Source of the DNA: JAKPAM01 sp047601745
Lineage (GTDB): Bacteria; Pseudomonadota; Gammaproteobacteria; Burkholderiales; Burkholderiaceae_E
Assembly (NCBI GenBank): GCA_047601745.1
Contig: JASGIS010000001.1
Coordinates: 1,550,001 to 1,614,000, forward strand
Length of the DNA stretch: 64,000 nucleotides
Direction of reading: 5' to 3'
Position 1 is the first letter of the stretch, and each line of letters starts with the position of its first letter. The position numbers and the translations under genes are program-made. The notes below the pieces were generated by a model. That model worked only from the letters and a program-made list of their open reading frames with translations, was not told the origin of the DNA and searched no databases. This document shows positions 7,586 to 20,389 of this stretch, piece after piece.

Positions 7586-8881
7586 TCACAAGCTGATGAC
7601 GCCCGAGCGCGCGAGCGCGGCGATCTGGGTGTCGTCGTAGCCGGCGAGCTCCTTCAGGATCTCGGCCGTCTGCCCGCCCAGCGCGGGCGCGGGCCGCGGG
7701 TCGGCGAGCGGCGTCGCCGAATAGCGGATCGGCAGGCGGATGTTCGGCACCCAGCCGAGCGCCGGGTGTTCGACGCGGCTGACGATCTCGCGCTCGCGCG
7801 CCTCGTCCGAGCGCAGCGCCTCGCCGACCGAGCGCACGACGCCGCAGGGGATCGACGCGGCGCGCATCCGCGCCTGCCAGTGACGCCACGGTTGCGTCGC
7901 GAACAGGCCGCCGAGCAGCTCGAACAGCGCGTCGCGCTCGCGCAGCCGCGACGCCCGCGTCGCATAGCGCGGGTCGGCGGCCAGCTCGGGCCGGTCGATG
8001 ACCGAGCGGGCCAGCCGCGCGAACATGTCGTCGGTGCCGCAGATCAGGAAGAACGGCTGGTCGGCGCTGCGGAACACGCCGGTCGGGCAGGTGTCGGTGC
8101 TGACGTTGCCGGTGCGCGGCGCGTCGCGGCCGGTGTACAGGTTCTGCATCGCGGCGAAGCCGGTCATCGTCACCGCCGTGTCGAACAGCGCGAGGTCGAT
8201 GCGCTGGCCGCGCCGCGTCGAATGCCGGGCCATCAGCGCGCCCAGGATCGCGTTGCACGCCATCATCGCCGTGCCGATGTCGACGATCGGCGACGTCGCC
8301 CGCACGCCTTCGCGGTCGGGGTAGCCGTTCATCGACACGAAGCCGCTCTCGGCCTGCGCGATCGGGTCGAAACCCAGCCGGTCGCTGAACGGCCCGCTGC
8401 GCCCGTACGCCGACACCGCGCAGTAGACGAGCCGCGGGTAAGCGTCGCGCAACTGCTCGTAGCCCAGGCCGAACTTCTCCATCACGCCGGCCGAGAAGTT
8501 CTCGCACAGCACGTCGGCCGACGCGATCAGCGCGCGCGCCGCGTCCGCGCCCTCGGGCGTCTTCAGGTTCAGCGCGACGCTGCGCTTGTTGCGGTTGCTC
8601 CACATGAACGGCGCGCCCTGCGTCGGCGTCTGCTCGGGCACCGGCGCGAAGTGCCGGAACTCGTCGCCGCGGCCCGGCGATTCGATCTTGATGACGTCGG
8701 CGCCCATGTCGGCGAGCATCATCGTCGCGAACGGGCCGGCGATGAAGTGGCTGAAGTCGACGACGCGGATGCCGGCCAGCGGCAGCGGCGCCTGCGGCGG
8801 GCGCGGCGCGTGGGCCGGGAACTCGGCAAGGGAAGCGGCCGGCGAGGCGGCCGGCGTGTCGTTCGGCGAGTCGTGCGGCAT
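7586..8881 (-). CDS. CaiB/BaiF-family (class III) CoA-transferase
   Basis: A 431-residue class III CoA-transferase. The start at ATG 8881 is chosen because it lies 11 nt after the upstream carboxylase stop. Landmarks are LAGIRVVDFSHFIAGPFATMMLADMGADVIKIE, NRNKRSVALNLKTPEG, and the FDPIAQAESGFVSMNGYPDREG region. The family catalytic Asp is expected in the segment around TCPTGVFRSADQPFFLICGTDD. The enzyme moves CoA between carboxylic acids. It sits in one transcript with the fused carboxylase and a Bug protein, suggesting uptake, activation and carboxylation of a small organic acid. Confidence 0.92.
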   Translation of the reverse strand: MPHDSPNDTPAASPAASLAEFPAHAPRPPQAPLPLAGIRVVDFSHFIAGPFATMMLADMGADVIKIESPGRGDEFRHFAPVPEQTPTQGAPFMWSNRNKRSVALNLKTPEGADAARALIASADVLCENFSAGVMEKFGLGYEQLRDAYPRLVYCAVSAYGRSGPFSDRLGFDPIAQAESGFVSMNGYPDREGVRATSPIVDIGTAMMACNAILGALMARHSTRRGQRIDLALFDTAVTMTGFAAMQNLYTGRDAPRTGNVSTDTCPTGVFRSADQPFFLICGTDDMFARLARSVIDRPELAADPRYATRASRLRERDALFELLGGLFATQPWRHWQARMRAASIPCGVVRSVGEALRSDEAREREIVSRVEHPALGWVPNIRLPIRYSATPLADPRPAPALGGQTAEILKELAGYDDTQIAALARSGVISL

Positions 8882-8892
8882 CGGGCAGGGTC

Positions 8893-11800
8893 TCACCAGG
8901 TATCGACGTTCGAGCGCTTCTTCGTCTGCCGGGGCGCGGGCGGCGGGAACGAGTCCAGTCCGCGCAGGATCCAGCGCCGGGTCTCGGCCGGATCGATGAC
9001 CGCGTCGAAGCTCAGGAACGGCGCGACGTTCAACGCCTTGCCGCGTTCGTACAGCGCGTCGACCAACTGCTGGAAGCGTTGCTCGCGTTCGCGCGGATCG
9101 GCGATCTTCGCCAGCTCGTCGCGATGCCCGAGCTTGATCTGCCCCTCGAGCCCCATCGAGCCGAACTCGCCGGTCGGCCAGGCCGTCGTGAAGAACGAAC
9201 CCTGGTGGAAGCTGCCGCCGCCCATCGCCATCGCGCCCAGCCCGTACGCCTTGCGCAGCACGACGGTGAAGAACGGCACCGTGACGTTGGCCGCGGTGAC
9301 GAAGATCCGCGACGCGTGCCGGACCAGCGCCGTGCGCTCGGCGTCGGTGCCGACCATGATCCCCGGCGTGTCGCACAGCGAGACCATCGGCAGGTCGAAC
9401 GCGTCGCACAACTGCAGGAAGCGGCAGACCTTGTCCGATTCGTCCGAGCCCAGCGCGCCGGCCTGGTGCCGCGGGTTGTTGGCGATCAGCCCGATCGGGC
9501 GCCCCTCGATGCGGATCAGCGCGGTGACCACGCCGGTGCCGAACGACGGACGCAGCTCCAGTACCGAATCCTCGTCGGCGAGCAGGCCGATGACCTGCCG
9601 CACCTCGTACGAGCGCGTCCGCCGTTCGGGGATCACGTGCCGCAGCGCCGACTGGTCCGCGCAGCGCCAGTCGGCCAGCGGCCCCTGGAAGTACGACAGG
9701 TACTTGCGCGCCATATGCGCGGCTTCGCGCTCGTCGTCGACGAGGATGTCGACGACGCCCTGGCGCGAATGCATGCGCGCCGGGCCCACGTCCTCGGGCT
9801 TGACGACGCCCAGGCCCGCGCCCTCGATCATGACCGGGCCGCCCATGCCGATCGTCGCCGAGCGCGTGGCGATGACCACGTCGCAGCAGCCGAGCAGCGC
9901 GGCGTTGCCGGCGAAGCAGCGGCCGGCGCCGATGCCGATCAGCGGCACGAGACCGCTTAGCCGCGCGAAGTGCCAGAACGTCGGGTTGGCCAGGTTGACG
10001 CCGCCGATGTTGTCGCCGTCATAAGGACGGCCGCCGCCGCCTTCGGTGAAGATCACCACCGGCAGGCGCGCGCGCTCGGCGAGCTGGAACATCCGGTCGT
10101 GCTTCTTGTGGCCGATGAAGCCCTGCGTGCCGGCGAACACCGTGTAGTCGTAGGCGGCGACCATGCAGCGGCTGCGATCTGGCGGGAACCGGTCGGCGTT
10201 GACGGTCGCCGTGCCGTAGATGAAGCCGTCGGCCGGGCTGATCTTCAGCAGCTCGTCGTACGTGTGGCGGTTGCGCTGCCCGGCCACGGCCAGCGCGCCG
10301 TACTCGGCGAACGAACCCGGATCGCAGACGTCGTCGAGGTTCTCGCGCGCCGTGCGCTGCCCGGTCTTGCGCCGGCGCGCGACGGCGTCGGGACGCGCCG
10401 CGTCGAGCGTGCGCGCGTAGCGCTGCTGCACCTCGAGCAGGTCGGCGCGCACCGAGGATGCCTCCCGCTGGTCGTCCGCGGCGTCGGCGTCGCCGCTGCC
10501 CTGGCCGGGTTCGATCCGCACGATCGGCGCGCCGGGCGGTACCAGCGTGCCCGTTTGGCGCAGGATCTCGACGACGACGCCGTCGTACGGCGCAGCCACC
10601 TCGTGCTCCATCTTCATCGCCTCGAGGATCGCGACGGCCTGGCTGGCGCGCACCTGGGCACCCGGGGCGACCGGCAACTGCACGATCGTTCCGCGAAGCG
10701 GCGCGATCGCGCAGTCGGCGTTCGCGGCCGGGCCTTCGCCGTCGGGGGCGCCGTCGGGGTCGCCGTCCAGGCTCTGGTCCGGGCTCTCGTCCGGGACGTC
10801 GTCCAGGCCGTCGAGCGTCGCGCCGTCGCCGTCCGCGCTTGCCTGGGTGTCGATCGGCGGCGGATCGAAGTGGCGGGAGCGCGGCGCGGCGGCGGCCGGA
10901 TCGGGCCGCGACAATGCCGGATTCTCGTCGACGAAACGCGTCGTCACGACGCCGTCGCGGAACGCTTCGCTGGCGAGCAGCGCGCGCAGGAACGGGATGT
11001 TGGTCGCCACGCCCTCGATCCGGCATTCACTTAGCGCCCGCGCCGCGCGGTCCATCAGGTCGCCGAAACGCTTCGACGGTACGTGAGCGATGATCTTGGC
11101 CAGCAGCGGATCGAAGTTCGGGTTCGGCGCGTAGCCGAGGTAAGCGGCGGTGTCGACGCGCACGCCGGGGCCGCTCGGCAGGTCCCAGGCGGTCAGCCGG
11201 CCGTCGGCGCCGGCGCCTGCGTCGGCCGGGCCGCCGACCGCGTGACCGGCCTGGCCGGCGGCGACGGAGGCGGCCGCGTCCAGCGTCACGCGAAGCTGGA
11301 TCGCGAACCCGCGCGGCCGCGGCGGATCGCCGGCGTCGAGTCCCGCGTCGGCCAGCGTCGCGCCGCGCGCCAGCGCGATCTGCGCGCGGACCAGGTCGAT
11401 GCCCATCACCTCCTCGGTCACCGTGTGCTCGACCTGGATCCGCGGGTTGGCCTCGATGAACACGAAGCGTTCGCCGTCCAGGCCGACCAGGAACTCGAAC
11501 GTGCCGACGCCGCGGTACGAGACCTCGCGGGCCATCCGCGTCGCGGCCGCGAACAGCCGTTCACGCAGCGGCTCGGGCAGGCCCGGGCAGGGCGCGATCT
11601 CGACGACCTTCTGGTGCCGGCGCTGCACGCTGCAGTCGCGCTCGCCCAGCGCGACGACGTCGCGGCCGTCACCGGCGATCTGCACCTCGACGTGCCGGGC
11701 CGGCGAGATCACTTCCTCGACGTAGACGTCGTCGCGGCCGAACGCCGATCGCGCCTCGGAGCGGCAGCGCTCGTAGGCCGGCTCCAGCGCCGCCGGCGTG

Positions 11801-12342
11801 TCGACGACGCGCATCCCGCGGCCGCCGCCGCCGGCGATCGCCTTGACCATCATCGACGCTCCGTCGCCGAGGCGTGCCATGAACGCGCGCGCCTCGTCCA
11901 GCGAGGTCGCGCGGTCCGTGCCGTCCGGCACCGGCACGTCCAGCGATCGGGCCAGCTCGCGCGCCCGTCCCTTGTCGCCGAACAGCTCGAGCACGCGCGG
12001 CGAGGCGCCGATGAACAGCAGGCCTGCGGCCTCGCAGCGGCGCGCGAACTCGGCGTTCTCGCTGAGGAAGCCGTAGCCCGGGTGGATCGCCGTGCAGCCG
12101 GTGCTCGTCGCCGCGTCGATCAGCGCGTCGATGTCCAGGTAGGCGCGCGGGCCGGCGCCGCGCAGCGGGTGGTCGGCGTCGGCCGCCTTGCGGTGCAGGC
12201 TGCGTTCGTCGTCGGTCGAGTAGACGGCGACCGAGCGGATCGACAGCTCGGCGGCGGCGCGGGCGATGCGCACCGCGATCTCGCCGCGATTGGCGATCAG
12301 GATGGAGAACGCAACGGGGGACGACGGCTTCGACGGGATCAA
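8893..12342 (-). CDS. single-chain biotin-dependent acyl-CoA carboxylase (BC-BCCP-carboxyltransferase fusion)
   Basis: A 1149-residue multidomain enzyme. The TTG at 12342 is preferred as start: GGAG stands 7 nt upstream and FSILIANRGEIAVRIAR follows. Domains: biotin carboxylase (about 1-470; the glycine loop KAIAGGGGRGMR and the FIEANPRIQVEHTVTE motif are intact); a Pro/Asp-rich linker; a BCCP domain with biotinylation motif AMKME (about 610); then N- and C-terminal carboxyltransferase halves (about 680-1149; GQRTARENLDDVCDPGSF, HKKHDRMFQLAERARLPVVIFTEGGGGRP, GMGGPVMIEGAGLG, SLCDTPGIMVG). Classical propionyl- or methylcrotonyl-CoA carboxylases split these over two or more genes. The IclR gene ends 14 nt upstream. 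The acyl-CoA substrate is not predictable. Confidence 0.9.
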   Translation of the reverse strand: MIPSKPSSPVAFSILIANRGEIAVRIARAAAELSIRSVAVYSTDDERSLHRKAADADHPLRGAGPRAYLDIDALIDAATSTGCTAIHPGYGFLSENAEFARRCEAAGLLFIGASPRVLELFGDKGRARELARSLDVPVPDGTDRATSLDEARAFMARLGDGASMMVKAIAGGGGRGMRVVDTPAALEPAYERCRSEARSAFGRDDVYVEEVISPARHVEVQIAGDGRDVVALGERDCSVQRRHQKVVEIAPCPGLPEPLRERLFAAATRMAREVSYRGVGTFEFLVGLDGERFVFIEANPRIQVEHTVTEEVMGIDLVRAQIALARGATLADAGLDAGDPPRPRGFAIQLRVTLDAAASVAAGQAGHAVGGPADAGAGADGRLTAWDLPSGPGVRVDTAAYLGYAPNPNFDPLLAKIIAHVPSKRFGDLMDRAARALSECRIEGVATNIPFLRALLASEAFRDGVVTTRFVDENPALSRPDPAAAAPRSRHFDPPPIDTQASADGDGATLDGLDDVPDESPDQSLDGDPDGAPDGEGPAANADCAIAPLRGTIVQLPVAPGAQVRASQAVAILEAMKMEHEVAAPYDGVVVEILRQTGTLVPPGAPIVRIEPGQGSGDADAADDQREASSVRADLLEVQQRYARTLDAARPDAVARRRKTGQRTARENLDDVCDPGSFAEYGALAVAGQRNRHTYDELLKISPADGFIYGTATVNADRFPPDRSRCMVAAYDYTVFAGTQGFIGHKKHDRMFQLAERARLPVVIFTEGGGGRPYDGDNIGGVNLANPTFWHFARLSGLVPLIGIGAGRCFAGNAALLGCCDVVIATRSATIGMGGPVMIEGAGLGVVKPEDVGPARMHSRQGVVDILVDDEREAAHMARKYLSYFQGPLADWRCADQSALRHVIPERRTRSYEVRQVIGLLADEDSVLELRPSFGTGVVTALIRIEGRPIGLIANNPRHQAGALGSDESDKVCRFLQLCDAFDLPMVSLCDTPGIMVGTDAERTALVRHASRIFVTAANVTVPFFTVVLRKAYGLGAMAMGGGSFHQGSFFTTAWPTGEFGSMGLEGQIKLGHRDELAKIADPREREQRFQQLVDALYERGKALNVAPFLSFDAVIDPAETRRWILRGLDSFPPPAPRQTKKRSNVDTW

Positions 12343-12356
12343 TGCGGGGCTCCAGG

Positions 12357-13124
12357 TCAGACGGAGAGCGGCGCCGGCGCGTCCGCATCGGTGATCCGGC
12401 GGATCGTCGCCAGCAGATGCTCGGCATGGCTCTTGTAGTTCGGCAGCATCCGGTGCAGCGGACCGGCCACGCACAGCGCGTACGGTTCGCCCTGCAGGAA
12501 CACCGCGGCCGAGATGCCGCCGACGTCGGGATCGCTCTCGGCGAAGTTCTCGTGCCAGCCGCGCTGGACGCCTTTGTCGACGTCTGAGTCGAGCGCTTCG
12601 GCGCTCATCAGCGACTGCGGCGTGTGCGCGACGTAGCTCAGCGTCGGCAGCAGCTTGGCGCGCTCGGCCGCGCTCATCGTGCCCAGCAGCGCCTTGCCCA
12701 TCGAGTTGGCGGGGATCTCGCGGACCTCGCCGACCAGCGGGTTCAGGCGGATGCGGTGCGGCGACGGCACGACGTCCACGTAGATCACGCGCGTCCCGAT
12801 CCGCTTGGCCAGGATCACGGTTTCCTGCGTGCGATCGACGAGCGCCGCCAGGTCGTCGGCGATCCGCACGGTGACCGGATCGTTCTCGGCGATCACCTGG
12901 CACAGGTCGAGCATCCGGCGCGTCGGATACAGCGGGCCGCGCGGCCGGATCGGATAGACGTAGCCGCGCGCCTGCGCACCCTTGAGCAGGCCGTGGCAGC
13001 TCGATACCGGAATGCCGATCTGCGCGGCCAGTTCGGACAGCGACACCGGCCGCTTGAGCGTCGCGAACGCCTCGTACATCTGGATCGCCCGCAGGGCGAT
13101 AGTGCTTTCCGATTTCTCAGTCAT
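12357..13124 (-). CDS. IclR-family transcriptional regulator
   Basis: A 255-residue regulator with an N-terminal winged HTH (ALRAIQMYEAFATLKRPVSLSELAAQIGIPVSSCHGLLKGAQARGYV, about 10-57) and a GAF-like IclR effector domain (VRIADDLAALVDRTQETVILAKRIG, NSMGKALLGTM, GGISAAVF). It is the first gene of the carboxylase/CoA-transferase/Bug transcript and is divergent from a second Bug gene. The two similar boxes in the shared region (13133-13229) suggest it controls both directions in response to the pathway substrate. Confidence 0.9.
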   Translation of the reverse strand: MTEKSESTIALRAIQMYEAFATLKRPVSLSELAAQIGIPVSSCHGLLKGAQARGYVYPIRPRGPLYPTRRMLDLCQVIAENDPVTVRIADDLAALVDRTQETVILAKRIGTRVIYVDVVPSPHRIRLNPLVGEVREIPANSMGKALLGTMSAAERAKLLPTLSYVAHTPQSLMSAEALDSDVDKGVQRGWHENFAESDPDVGGISAAVFLQGEPYALCVAGPLHRMLPNYKSHAEHLLATIRRITDADAPAPLSV

Positions 13125-13132
13125 GAAAATAG

Positions 13133-13229
13133 TTTCCTATCGGAGAAATTCAAAGTCAATCGATTCGATCACCATGCACGAAACTGTCGGGAGGGCAGCA
13201 GGTTGACAAACGTATTTCGCACGGAGAAA
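13133..13229. promoter_or_regulatory. divergent control region with two similar TTTC/CGGAGAAA boxes and a TTGACA element
   Basis: TTTCCTATCGGAGAAA (13133-13148) and TTTCGCACGGAGAAA (13215-13229) are imperfect palindromes sharing CGGAGAAA. The first lies 9 nt upstream of the iclR start. The second overlaps the promoter of the rightward Bug gene, where TTGACA is at 13203-13208 and an A/T-rich -10 region follows. The arrangement fits IclR binding at both promoters. This is inferred from position and similarity only. Confidence 0.5.
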
Positions 13230-13264
13230 AATAATTACGCATAAGAGAAAACAAGGAGACCGTG

Positions 13265-14278
13265 GTGAATCGTTCCGCCCACCCGACTGTAACGGCATCG
13301 ATTGCCCGGATCCTGGTGGCGATCGGCCTGCTGCTGGGCGCGACGCCGGCCTGCCCGGGCCAGGATGCCGCGGCGACGGGCTACCCGGACAGGCCGGTGC
13401 GCCTGGTCGTCGGCTTTCCGCCCGGCACGTCGACCGACATCGTCGCGCGGACCGTGGCCGAGGCGCTGCGCAAGCGTTTCGAACAGCCGTTCGTCGTCGA
13501 GAACCGCCCGGGCGCCAACGGCATGCTGGCGGCCGAACAGGTGGCGCGCGCGGCGCCGGACGGCTACACGGTGCTGTTCACGAACACCAGTGCGATCACG
13601 CTGAATCCGCTCGTCTACAAGGACATCCGCTACGACGTGAACAAGGACTTCGCGCCGGTGACCACGGTGATCTCGGTGCCGGCGCTGCTGCTGGTCAGCA
13701 CCGGCAATCCGCGGCTGGGCGCGGTCCAGTCCGTCGCCGAGCTGGTCGCCGCCGGCAGGACCGGCACGCCGCTGACCTACGCGTCGCTCGGCAACGGCAA
13801 CCTGTTCCAGCTCGCCGGCGCCGAGCTGAGCCTGGCGGCCGGCATCGAATCGCTGCACGTGCCGTATCGCGCCGGCCTGGTCAGCACCGCGCTGCTGGGT
13901 AACGAGGTCGACTTCACTTTCGATACGCTGGCCGCGCTGCCGCAGGTCCGCAACGGCCGGCTGCGCGCGCTGGGCGTCACGTCCGGCAAGCGCTGGCGCG
14001 AACTGCCCGAGGTGCCGACGCTGGAAGAGGCCGGCTACCCGATGCTGCGCTACGACCTGTGGACCGGCGTGATGGCGCCCCGCGGCACGCCGCAGCCGAT
14101 CCTCGACACGCTGGCGCGCGAGATCGCGGCCGCCGCGCGCACGCCCGAGGCGATGGCGCGGCTGACGACGCTCGGCGACGTGCTGACGATGCCGCCGGCG
14201 CAGTTCGCCGAGGCGATCCGCCGCGAACTCGAACGCAACGCGGCGGCGGTCGGGCGCACCGGCATCACCGCGAACTGA
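13265..14278 (+). CDS. Bug-family (TctC) substrate-binding protein
   Basis: About 337 residues. AGGAG at 13254-13258 favours the GTG at 13265 over the GTG at 13262. A signal peptide (to about residue 30) is followed by YPDRPVRLVVGFPPGTSTDIVAR, VENRPGANGML, YASLGNGNLFQLAG. It is a close paralogue of the Bug protein at 6592-7569, sharing long blocks, so the two probably bind related ligands. It is transcribed away from iclR and followed by an MmgE/PrpD gene. Confidence 0.92.
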   Translation: MNRSAHPTVTASIARILVAIGLLLGATPACPGQDAAATGYPDRPVRLVVGFPPGTSTDIVARTVAEALRKRFEQPFVVENRPGANGMLAAEQVARAAPDGYTVLFTNTSAITLNPLVYKDIRYDVNKDFAPVTTVISVPALLLVSTGNPRLGAVQSVAELVAAGRTGTPLTYASLGNGNLFQLAGAELSLAAGIESLHVPYRAGLVSTALLGNEVDFTFDTLAALPQVRNGRLRALGVTSGKRWRELPEVPTLEEAGYPMLRYDLWTGVMAPRGTPQPILDTLAREIAAAARTPEAMARLTTLGDVLTMPPAQFAEAIRRELERNAAAVGRTGITAN

Positions 14279-14417
14279 TGCGAATCGACACAGGAGGCAC
14301 GATGTTCATCCGTTCGATCCGATCCTCGGGACCGGCCCATGCCGCGCGTCCCGGCAGTCACGCTCGTTCCGCGCTTCCGCACCATCCGGACCGCCTGCGC
14401 CATCCGGCCGCCTCGGC

Positions 14418-15824
14418 ATGAAAGCGCCGTCAGCCGAACGCGCGCCGTCGCCCGGACCGGCGACCGATCTCGAACACCTGGCCGGCGAGGCGCTGGCGAT
14501 CGACGCGCGGTCACTGCCCGATGCGATCCGGCGCCAGGCCTGCCTGTGCGTGCTCGACACCGTCGGCTGCATCGTCGCCGGCGCGCGCACCGGCGAAGCC
14601 GCGCTGATGCTGGCCTGCGAGCCGCCGTCGGCCGATGGGACCGCGCTGCGGATCCCGGGGCTGCGCGAGACGCGGCCGCTGCGGCCGGCGCTGCGCATCG
14701 CCGGCTACCTGGGCGACGTGCTCGAGCTGAACGACCTGATCGGCGGGCACGCGAGCATCGGCAACGTCACGCTGGCGCTGGCGCTCGGGCAGGAACTCGA
14801 CGCGCCGGGCGGCAAGGTGCTCGAGGCCGTCGTGCGCGGCATCGAGGTCACGGCGCGCGTCTACGCGTCGGTCTACCCGACGCTGAAGCGGTTCTCCAGC
14901 GTCGGCATGATGCCGGTCGGCCTGCCGGCGGCGATCGGCTCGGCCGCCGTGGCCGCGCACCTGCTGGACCTGGATCGCGAGCGGACCGGCCATGCGATGG
15001 CGATCGCCGGCGCGCTGTCGGGCTGGTGTCCGGCCGAGGTCATCTTCGGCGAGGGCGGCTCGGTCAAGCCGATGCTGTTCGGTGCGCAGACCGCCCAGGC
15101 CGGACTCGACGGCGCGCTGTACGCTCGCGCCGGCATGACCGGGCCGATGCGGCTGCTCGAGAGCAAGGTCGGCTACTTCGCGACCGCTTCCCGGGCCGGG
15201 CGCTACGCGCGCGAGGACTGGGCAGGCCGCTGGGCGCTGGCCGAACCGCGGCGCAAGCTGCACGCGTGCTGCGGCTACATCCACGCACCGATCGACCTGC
15301 TGAGCCGGATGCGCGCCGACGACCCGACGCGACTGGCCGGCGCGAGCGTCGAGGTGCGCGTCGCCCCTTATGTCGCCGAGGTCGTCGCCAAGGACCGGCT
15401 GCCGGTGTCGCCGAACGACGCGCGCTTCCACCTGCAGTACTGTCTGGCGCACGTGCTGGCCGGCGTCGACGTCTTCCTGCCCGAGCACAGCATCGGCATG
15501 GACGCGCATCTGCGCGATCCCGCGCTGGCGGCGGCGATGGCGCGGATCTCGGTGACGGCCGACGAACGCCTGTCGCACTATCACCAGTGCGAGATCGCGG
15601 TCCGCGGCGCGTCGACCGGTTCGTCCGCCGCGTCGTCCACGCGCGCGCTGTCGAGCCCGCGCGGCACGCCGCGCAATCCGCTGTCGGACCAGGAGGTCGT
15701 CGACAAGTTCCTGCGCCTGAGCGCGCCGGTCGTCGGCGACGCGGCGGCCGGGCGATTCGCCGAGCGGACGATGGCGCTGCAGGCCGAGGCCGGCGCGCGC
15801 GATTGGATCGGGCTGTTGGGCTGA
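14418..15824 (+). CDS. MmgE/PrpD-family protein (2-methylcitrate dehydratase-like)
   Basis: A 468-residue MmgE/PrpD protein: an all-helical N-terminal domain with CLCVLDTVGCIVAGARTGE (about 42-60), IAGYLGDVLELNDLIGGHASIGN, SGWCPAEVIFGEGGSVKPMLFG, KLHACCGYIHAPIDLL, then an alpha/beta lid domain. Known members dehydrate 2-methylcitrate or isomerise related polyacids (IDS-epimerase, aconitate decarboxylase-like). It follows the Bug gene by 139 nt with no visible gene between them. Its place next to a carboxylase/CoA-transferase cluster suggests a dicarboxylate or tricarboxylate pathway. Confidence 0.85.
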   Translation: MKAPSAERAPSPGPATDLEHLAGEALAIDARSLPDAIRRQACLCVLDTVGCIVAGARTGEAALMLACEPPSADGTALRIPGLRETRPLRPALRIAGYLGDVLELNDLIGGHASIGNVTLALALGQELDAPGGKVLEAVVRGIEVTARVYASVYPTLKRFSSVGMMPVGLPAAIGSAAVAAHLLDLDRERTGHAMAIAGALSGWCPAEVIFGEGGSVKPMLFGAQTAQAGLDGALYARAGMTGPMRLLESKVGYFATASRAGRYAREDWAGRWALAEPRRKLHACCGYIHAPIDLLSRMRADDPTRLAGASVEVRVAPYVAEVVAKDRLPVSPNDARFHLQYCLAHVLAGVDVFLPEHSIGMDAHLRDPALAAAMARISVTADERLSHYHQCEIAVRGASTGSSAASSTRALSSPRGTPRNPLSDQEVVDKFLRLSAPVVGDAAAGRFAERTMALQAEAGARDWIGLLG

Positions 15825-15866
15825 GCCTTTCGGTTCGAGCCCGCCGGTCTCGCCGTCGCCGCAAGC

Positions 15867-17617
15867 TCAGAGGATGCGGCCCTCGCGCACGGCCTTCGCC
15901 AGCAGTTGCCCGATCGCGCTGGCCGGCAGCGGCTTGCTGTACCAGTAACCCTGGCAGATGTCGCAGCCGTGCTCGGTCAGGAACTCCAGTTGGTCGCGCC
16001 GCTCGACGCCCTCGGCGACGACGGTCAGGTTCAGCGTGTGGGCCATCGAGATGATCGCCGACACGATCGCCGCGGCCTGCGTGTCGTGCGGTATGTCGTC
16101 GATGAACGACTTGTCCAGCTTCAGCTCGTTCAACGGCATCCGCTTCAGGTACGACAGCGACGAGAAGCCGGTGCCGAAATCGTCCAGCGAGATGCCCAGG
16201 CCCAGCGCCTGCAGGCCGGCCAGCGTCTTGCGTCCCTGCTCGAAGTCCTGCATCAGGCTGCTCTCGGTCAGTTCGACCGTCAGCCGGCGCGGGTCGAGCC
16301 GCGTGAGGTCCAGCGCCTGCCGCACGTCCTGCAGGATGTTCTCGTCGCGCAACTGCATGCTCGACAGGTTGACCGATACCGCCAGCGGGATGCCGGCGAG
16401 CTGCCAGGCCGCCGCCTGCCGGCAGGCCTCGTCGATGACCCAGCGGCCGATGTCGATGATCACGTCCGACGATTCGGCGATCTGGATGAACCAGCCGGGG
16501 CCGAGCAGGCCGCGGCTCGGATGCTGCCAGCGGATCAGCGCCTCGCAGCCGCACAGGCGGCCGCTGGCGATGTCCATCTTCGGCTGGTAGAACAGCACGA
16601 ACTCCCTGCGCTCGACGGCCCGCCGAAGCTGCGATTCGATCGTCAACACGTCGCGCGCGGTGTCGTCCAGCTCGCGAGCGTAGAAGGCGATCGCGTTGCG
16701 GCCGCGGCCCAGCGCCTGCGCGGCCGCGGTGCCGGCCTGCTGGTACAGCGACTGCGCATCGACCAGCTCGGCCGGATCGCCGATCGAGCCGGCGATCCCG
16801 ATCGCGCTGGACAGGTACAGCTCGGTGCCGTCCAGGTCGAACGGCTGCGCCAGCGCCAGGTGGATGCGCCGCGCGACGATCGCCGCGTCCTCGACGCCGC
16901 GCAGCCCGGTCAGCAGCAGCGCGAACGTGTCCTGCTCGACGCGGGCCAGCCGTCCGTTGGCGCGGCCGCGTTGCAGCGAGACCCGCGCCAGCAGGTCGGT
17001 GTCGCGGATGACGGCCTGCAGCCGCTCGGACAGCCGTTCGAGCAGGTGGCGCCGGTTCGGCAGGCTGGTCAGCGGATCGAAGTACTCGAGCCGGTCGCGA
17101 TACGCCTTGAACGCCAGCGAATTGCGCAGGCGCAGCGCCAGTTCGCTGGCGTCGACCGGTTTTTCGAGGAAATCGGTCGCGCCCAGCTCGAGAACCTTGA
17201 GCTTGGTCGGCGCATCGCTGGCCGAGGTCATCACGATCACCGGCATGAAGCGCGTGCGCGGATCGGCGCGCACGGCCGCGAGGATGTCGAAGCCGTCGAC
17301 CTGCGGCATCATCAGGTCCAGCAGCAGCACGTCGGGCTGGTCGCGCCGGATCGTCCGGATCGCCGCCGTCGGATCGTCGATGCCGGTGAAGTTCTGGTAG
17401 CCCGCCTCCTCGAGGTAGGTCTGCACGACCGCGATCATCATCGGATCGTCGTCGACCATGACGACGCGCGCGCGGGCCAGCGCTTCCCATGCGCGCTGCG
17501 ACTGGCCGTCGGCCCAGGCGTCGTCGGTCGCCACGGCCGGTGTCCCGGCCTCGGACGTCGCCAGCGGCGCCCCCATCGTCATGTCCGCATGCGAAACCAT
17601 CGCGTCGTCGTCCTCCG

Positions 17618-17621
<4 letters not shown>
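15867..17621 (-). CDS. response regulator with REC, degenerate GGDEF and intact EAL domain (c-di-GMP phosphodiesterase)
   Basis: A 584-residue protein starting at ATG 17621, which overlaps the kinase stop by ATGA. REC at about 52-170 has the acidic pair DDD and phospho-acceptor LLLDLMMP. The central GGDEF-like domain keeps FDPLTSLPNRRHLLERL, but the signature is replaced by RVEQDTF, so cyclase activity is unlikely. The EAL domain (about 330-575) has CEALIRW, SVNLSSMQL, LTESSLM, DDFGTGFSSL, LKLDKSFI and VVAEGVE, the usual catalytic set. The likely role is phospho-controlled c-di-GMP breakdown, receiving phosphate from the co-transcribed hybrid kinase's Hpt domain. Confidence 0.88.

Positions 17622-20388
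<2,767 letters not shown>

Positions 20389-20389
<1 letters not shown>

Noticed and set aside
15825..15866. A possible terminator between the convergent MmgE/PrpD and EAL genes
   Set aside because: The 42-nt gap has no stable hairpin followed by a T-run.
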